In this document: positions 60,321 to 64,000 of the stretch, piece by piece | Position numbering within the stretch: the first letter of the stretch is position 1 | Layout of the letters: each line of letters begins with the position of its first letter | Assembly (NCBI GenBank): GCA_022575985.1 | Contig: JAKSXM010000014.1 | Location: forward strand, 25,358,001-25,422,000 | Direction: 5' to 3' | DNA: 64,000 nt | Origin: Anagrus nilaparvatae | Taxonomy: Eukaryota > Arthropoda > Insecta > Hymenoptera > Mymaridae | The notes under the pieces: model-generated | Seen by the model: the letters and a program-made list of their open reading frames with translations, nothing else | What the model was told of the DNA's origin: nothing | Database searches by the model: none | Program-made: the position numbers and the translations under genes

Positions 60321-60830
60321 TTCTTATCCATTACCATTAATTATTAGACAAACAATTTAACATTACATCAACGAAATTGCTACAAGAACAATCATCCAAT
60401 TTAATTCAAACGTTTTTCATAAATTTTCCTGAAATTTACGTGGCTGATCACTCTGGTGGCCTTTTAGTAATAAATTTCTTCTCTCACAATTAACAGTAAT
60501 GGATAAGAACTGCTTCTAATTTAGTTAGACTTTATTAGAAGGCCGCCAAATAGATTGATGTTGTAGAAAACCTGTTTTCGTCTATATTTTATTTAAAAAA
60601 ATTAAATATTAAACACGCTTATGATTTTTGCAGCCTTCTAGTAATTTTTAGCTAGTATGAGAGCAGTTTTTATGCAATACCATCAATTATGAGACAAACA
60701 GTTTATTACTAGAAGGTTGCCAGAATGATCGGCCACGTAAATTTCTAAATTTTATCAGAAAACTTTATAACTGCCTCATTTTTCAGGAAAATTTATATTG
60801 CCTCATAATTAATGTTAATGGATGAAAACT
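60321..60830. repeat. Pair of related hairpins in tandem
   Basis: Module 1: TTCTTATCCATTACCATTAA (60321-60340) faces TTAACAGTAATGGATAAGAA (60490-60509). Module 2: 60662-60693 faces 60802-60830 with the same ATCCATTAACATTAATTATG word. The inner part of module 1 (60416-60500, with TTTACGTGGCTGATCACTCT) is the reverse complement of 60680-60770. The arrangement resembles an inverted duplication of one small fold-back element. Confidence 0.65.
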
Positions 60831-62300
60831 CCTTTCAACCAAAATATAGAAAATAAAGAGAAACCTCCAGATACCAATTTTTATCATAATTAAATGAAAA
60901 TAACATATTTTATTGCCTATGGTTAGCAGCCCCATTTATTGCGGCTAGTCGATTTTTTGTTTCGCGGCTAGCTTTACCTTCATGTAATAAACTATTTATA
61001 GTACGTTAAAATAATTATAATAAAATATTGAGAATAATTTACAGAATTTTTCATTAAGCTTTATTTACATGTTTGTAATAACCATCAACCTTATATTATA
61101 TAATAACGACATAGTTTTATGCCTGTTTTTAAAACTATAAGCTTATTTAAAGATATATATACACATAAAATGAAAATTTAAATATAAACATGATGCATAT
61201 ATTTTAATATAATATGCCATTCTGAAAAGCTCTAAAAAAGAAAAAATCGTTAACGTTAATGTTACAACTGTACTCTGTAAGTATGTATATATGATATAAA
61301 AACTTTTCTTAAGTATTTTAACTTTACTTAGTTGGCCAATAGTACTTTTCTACCAATTTAAAATCAAAATGAGCCTTTTTAGCACTATCATCTGCACCTA
61401 TATATATATAAGAAAACAACATTCTCATTTGCCAAATGCCAAAACTCAATAGGACTGTAAAAGACTAAAATGCAATAAAACCATTTAAACTTTTCACTTG
61501 GGTATAAAACATTTGTAATGCTTCTTTTATACATAAACAACTATCATTACTTTATTTGGGCACTTTTCCAAAATTAATATATGCTACCTAAAATATAAAG
61601 TAAGATTTTATTCAAATAATACAAAAAAAATCTTATTAAAAATTACCATTTTAATTGCAGTTCATATAAATTTACTTTTAAAAATATAATTAATATTGTT
61701 TATACTTAATACAACCTAACATGTATTTTAAATTACGAAATTGTCTGTTGGGAAAAGTTTAGTAAACTTTAATATAGGCAGTACCTATATACCTAAATAT
61801 TTTGGAGTATATATATATATATATATATATATGGTTTTAAAGTAACATTCATCTTGAAACTAACATAGAACGTATCTTATATATATATATATATATAAAA
61901 TTGGTATAATTAAACTATTATGCTACCTTAACTTAAATTTTAAACCATTCATCAAGAAGTAATTACAATCTTTCATTAGGAAATATCCATTTTCATTGTA
62001 AAATGTAAAAAATAATTTAAAAGAAAAATCTAATTTAAGATTATACATTGTTACATTATTTTAATTATTAAATAAAATATTTTTGTACGTTAATTTTCTT
62101 TTTCAGATAGTTAATGCAGTTTTAAAACCACTAATTTATATCCATCAAAATAAATTATGTAGTAAAAATATTTTACTAAATTTAATTTATTTTACTTAAA
62201 GCTGGAGAGCTTTTAATTTATTTGATTAATAAAATTTGACATTTTATAGGATTTTGTAAAAATACATATTTATAGAGCGAAGCTCTGCCTTATGCCTAGA
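60831..62300. other. AT-rich stretch with AT microsatellites
   Basis: (AT)n runs at about 61808-61833 and 61877-61897. No gene recognised. Confidence 0.5.
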
Positions 62301-62378
62301 TAAATTTTAGTTTTTGTGGACACAATTTGGACACACCTTAGAGGGGCAAAGTTACCATTCACTGAAATGACGTCGAAA

Positions 62379-63355
62379 TTAGTGTGTAGGGATTTCGCCG
62401 AAAATATATATCAAATGTATGAAAAAAATCGAAACAAGAGAATCTGACTTATAATTGCTGGATTTTATGTTATTGGATAAATTACTAAAGTTTTTTATAG
62501 ATATTATGTAGGGACTTTTATTAAAAATAGTCTTATTAATATCAGGCAAGATAAGACTTTTATTTCGAGTTATTTGCTTGGAATTTACATATATATTTTG
62601 CAAACTATCAAAATAATATAACAATGCGTTTATAGTAAAGAGATCATTTATGTTTAAAAGTGAAGATTGTTTGTCATCTATGATTTTAATAATTCTATTC
62701 TGATAGGATTTCAATACTTTATTAACATTATTGTAAGCACTGCCCCATATTGATAAGCCGAATTGAACAATACTTAAAAATAATGCATGATAAATAATTT
62801 TTAGAACTGATTTATCTAAATGTTTCAATTTATAAAATATATACGTTAAATACTTAGTCCTTTTAGTTACATTATCAATGTAAGTTTTCCATTTCAGGAA
62901 TTTATTAAAATAAACACCAAGATATGTACATGAATTAGCTCTATTGATATTCTTATTTGAAATACTGATAGTAAAATTTTCATCTGGAATACTCAGTTTA
63001 TTATATCCAAAAGTAATAAACTGAGTTATATCCAAATTTAGAGTTAGCTTATTAGCTTCTAACCATTTTTAACTACATTTAATTTATTATCCATTGATAT
63101 TTTCCCAGTCATTCTCTAAGCAAAAAACTGCAGAATCATCTGCATAGGAGAAAATATAAGGAGAGAAGTTCAATAAGTCATTGATATACAATATAAACAG
63201 TAACGGTCCCAATATAGACCCTTGCGGTACCCCAATATTTATATATGTATAGTCGCTTAGCGTTTTACAAAATGAGACTGCATGTTGACGATCTTCTAAA
63301 TAATTTCTAAGTAAGTCTAGTGATATACCTCTGATACCCATAATGGAAGATTTTA
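62379..63355 (-). pseudogene. 5'-truncated LINE, RT 3' half
   Basis: On the minus strand from 63341: LLRNYLEDRQHAVSF, motif B GVPQGSILGPLLFILYINDL and motif C FSYADDSAVF, then three in-frame TAA codons (near 63087-63090 and about 63070). The same frame then continues with KWLEANKLTLNLDITQF, CTYLGVYFNKFLKWKTYI, YHALFLSIVQFGLSIWG and a C-terminal region ending at 62379. The motif set is that of a non-LTR retrotransposon RT and thumb. The clade (Jockey/CR1-like?) is not certain, and it is clearly different from the R1-type copies at the left of the window. The premature stops and missing 5' half make it dead. Confidence 0.85.
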
Positions 63356-63470
63356 ATAATGATTATTAATAAATATAATAAAAAGTTACTCTACATTTGT
63401 ATGGTCTTTCGCCTGTGCGTAAGACACACAAATGTATTATGATATTATTGCATCGTCGACAATTACTCAC

Positions 63471-63521
63471 CGATGTGGCGCTGATGTTACTGTTGCTGTA
63501 TAAGTGCCGGCGAAGCTCCAT
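63471..63521 (-). CDS. Candidate first coding exon of a minus-strand gene
   Basis: ATG at 63521 (minus strand) opens 17 codons, MELRRHLYSNSNISATS, ending in phase 0 at a strong donor, TCG|GTGAGT (63470-63465). The exon is far richer in G and C than its surroundings and uses codons such as CGC, CGG, AGC and GCC, unlike the nearby LINE. Upstream (63522-64000) is a region with CpG words typical of a promoter. No second exon was found to the left, where the LINE lies about 110 bp inside the putative intron. I do not recognise the product. Confidence 0.4.
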
Positions 63522-64000
63522 GATTATATATTATATGATAATAATGTTTAGGAAATGGGGGGAATAGATAATAAATCTTATTTAATTAACAAAACAGAAA
63601 TGAATTTAATAATAAAAATGATTAATATTTTATAATTATTTACAGAACTTAAAACTATATTGGCCATTATAAAAAAAAAATAAAAGTAATAATTTGATCT
63701 GGGTCTTAATTAATTTTGATGGACGCCATATTTTATTGAATCGTATGTGCGCGCACGGGTGTCGATTATACTCGTGTATGTAAAATATAAAATAAAATTA
63801 TCTAAAATTACCACGAATATTCTCGCCACGCGCACTCACACATAGATGATTTTTCACACACTTATACACATAAATTTTACTCATACATGTAACCGCATGA
63901 AAATAATTTTATTAAATGAAAATTAATAACGAAATAATAATAACGCGAGGTACCTTTTCTTGAAACCTTGAATCTTCTTTCTGGTCAGGCCTGGCTGAAA
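63522..64000 (-). promoter_or_regulatory. Possible promoter/5' UTR region of the minus-strand gene
   Basis: It contains CpG-bearing words (GTGCGCGCACGGG, TCTCGCCACGCGC) and GACGCCATATTTT, whose GCCATNTT core matches the Pho/YY1 site. No TATA box in a convincing position. Assignment rests mainly on its place ahead of the candidate exon. Confidence 0.25.

Noticed and set aside
1..64000. CRISPR array, rRNA or prokaryotic operon structure
   Set aside because: The direct repeats seen are transposon-related or tandem and lack regular spacers; no rRNA sequence was recognised; genes have spliceosomal introns.

Overview
The window is very AT-rich eukaryotic DNA with spliceosomal introns, tRNA-derived SINE-like sequences, LINEs and many short terminal-inverted-repeat elements. 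It has one clear multi-exon animal gene. The R1-clade retrotransposon fragments, the Penelope element and the base composition fit an arthropod, most likely an insect (a parasitoid wasp would fit). The species cannot be fixed from sequence alone.

Layout. (1) 1-6100 is repetitive. It holds a long-TIR element (859-2771) carrying a captured R1-like reverse transcriptase fragment, and a second R1-like copy (3754-5947) inserted into an older short element, with a 9-bp target duplication. (2) 6249-19722 (+) is a ferric-chelate reductase 1 (FRRS1/SDR2) homologue: eleven coding exons whose phases all join, giving Reeler, DOMON and cytochrome b561 domains in about 621 residues. The exon with the initiator ATG was not found. 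Its introns carry another R1 fragment, a hAT-like MITE and several copies of two local short-element families. (3) 20600-31500 is mostly low-complexity AT DNA with palindromic elements, two tRNA-like SINE remnants and a possible TATA promoter near 29073. (4) 31792-31915 (+) is the first coding exon of an unidentified secreted or membrane protein (signal peptide, phase-1 donor). Its remaining exons were not found and may lie far downstream or outside the window. (5) 37334-40824 (+) is a structurally complete Penelope-like element: 792-codon RT/GIY-YIG ORF, 371-bp direct terminal repeats differing at one base, a 49-bp inverted repeat around the left one, and a perfect 12-bp target duplication. 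Each terminal repeat contains a hammerhead-ribozyme-like fold and a candidate 74-nt intron. (6) 41000-62300 is non-coding as far as I can see, with many fold-back elements. (7) 62379-63355 (-) is a 5'-truncated LINE. It sits just inside what looks like the first intron of a minus-strand gene whose first coding exon is 63471-63521.

There is no operon-like organisation. The host genes appear independent, and most of the structure visible here is transposon biology, including nested insertions. The most interesting part is the recent Penelope insertion with its variant hammerhead core.
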